Made by a program: the position numbers and the translations under genes. A stretch of DNA of 5,737 nt from JBOHUX01 sp050734915 (GTDB lineage: Bacteria > Chloroflexota > Dormibacteria > Dormibacterales > Dormibacteraceae), in the NCBI GenBank assembly GCA_050734915.1, contig JBOHUX010000150.1, positions 1 through 5,737 on the forward strand. Reading direction: 5' to 3'. The notes below the pieces were generated by a model that worked only from the letters and a program-made list of their open reading frames with translations, had not been told where the DNA came from and made no database searches. Within the stretch, counting starts at the first letter, position 1. Each line of letters starts with the position of its first letter. Shown here piece by piece: positions 5,479 through 5,737 of the stretch.

Positions 5479-5733
5479 ATGTTCCCGGACACCGGTGACC
5501 TGGTCGCTGACATGCGCGCCACCATCACCGAGGTGGCCAGGATCCAGGCAGATCCCGATCCCGGGCCGGCATCAGCGTCGTCTCTCTCGCCTACACATTC
5601 TTAGTCATGCCGCTGCTCGTCAACCGCTTGATGTCCTCGAATCTCGGGCGGCGAGCTCGCGGCGGTACCCAGGGCCACGTCCAGTCAAGTGGTGTACGAG
5701 GTGACGACCAAGTCATCCACCAACATCAGCTGA
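5479..5733 (+). pseudogene. Coding-like, frame-broken sequence of unknown family
   Basis: Three consecutive plus-strand stretches show the strong third-position G/C bias of a real gene, but in alternating frames. From ATG 5479 one frame gives MFPDTGDLVADMRATITEVA and on to ADPDPG (to about 5568). A second frame then gives the hydrophobic ISVVSLAYTFLVMPLLVNRL (from 5571). From about 5647 the first frame returns with GGELAAVPRATSSQVVYEVT, reaching a TGA at 5731-5733. The two shifts cancel, as expected for a decayed gene or two indel errors. The middle part could be a membrane segment. The VVYEVT ending faintly recalls small MmpS-like membrane proteins, which I would not rely on. No Shine-Dalgarno precedes 5479, and the true ends are uncertain. 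Read without the shifts, only a 41-codon frame (5479-5604) is open. I do not recognise the family. Confidence 0.3.
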
Positions 5734-5737
5734 CCGC

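Noticed and set aside
5518..5537. Inverted repeat GCCACC / GGTGGC with 8-nt loop
   Set aside because: It falls in coding-like sequence where such short GC-rich pairings arise from codon bias, and has no T-tract.
5495..5704. 69-codon plus-strand frame near the window end
   Set aside because: Its composition is shadow-like (Arg, Pro, Ser), and the two other plus frames in the same interval have the better third-position G/C bias.
1..5737. tRNA, rRNA, CRISPR array, transposase, integrase or riboswitch
   Set aside because: Read through on both strands, I saw no cloverleaf-like stretch, regularly spaced repeats, or recognisable transposase or recombinase peptide. A covariance-model scan would be decisive for RNAs.

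Overview
The window is GC-rich (hand counts of 60-base lines give about 75-80% inside the central genes) and bacterial. It carries a housekeeping-type sigma-70 factor, DUF4349, VOC, DinB and DUF3644 family proteins, and two start codons preceded directly by TANNNT hexamers with no Shine-Dalgarno sequence. This mix suits a high-GC terrestrial lineage such as Chloroflexota (Limnocylindria-like), Dormibacterota or Actinomycetota. The sequence alone does not settle which; this placement is inference.

Left part (1-1110, minus strand): the first codons of a gene with an export or lipoprotein signal run off the window edge. Upstream of it lies a complete DUF4349 lipoprotein gene with a strong Shine-Dalgarno. 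A roughly 200 bp divergent intergenic region (1111-1313) separates it from the plus-strand gene for an RpoD/SigA-like sigma factor (1314-2438). Thirty-two bases further on is a cytoplasmic class-C beta-lactamase-fold serine hydrolase (2471-3802). It converges on a small VOC (glyoxalase-fold) gene on the minus strand (3873-4280), which is divergent from a DinB-family gene on the plus strand (4471-4965).

Right part (4966-5737): GC falls to roughly 53-60% in sampled lines and no intact gene is recognisable. The minus strand holds a broken DUF3644 gene (about 5051-5405) whose recognisable protein passes through three reading frames and lacks its C-terminal part. Divergent from it, the plus strand has coding-like but frame-broken sequence up to about 5733. 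The region looks like decaying accessory DNA beside a conserved core locus, although assembly indels could give the same picture.

The intact genes do not form one obvious pathway. The sigma factor is core transcription machinery; the others are small hydrolase, metal-enzyme and envelope proteins common as single genes in soil bacteria. I found no tRNA, rRNA, CRISPR array, transposase or clear intrinsic terminator, and no convincing new multi-gene system. The items most worth checking are the broken DUF3644 locus, the likely leaderless promoters, and a 13-bp palindrome just upstream of the DUF4349 ribosome binding site.
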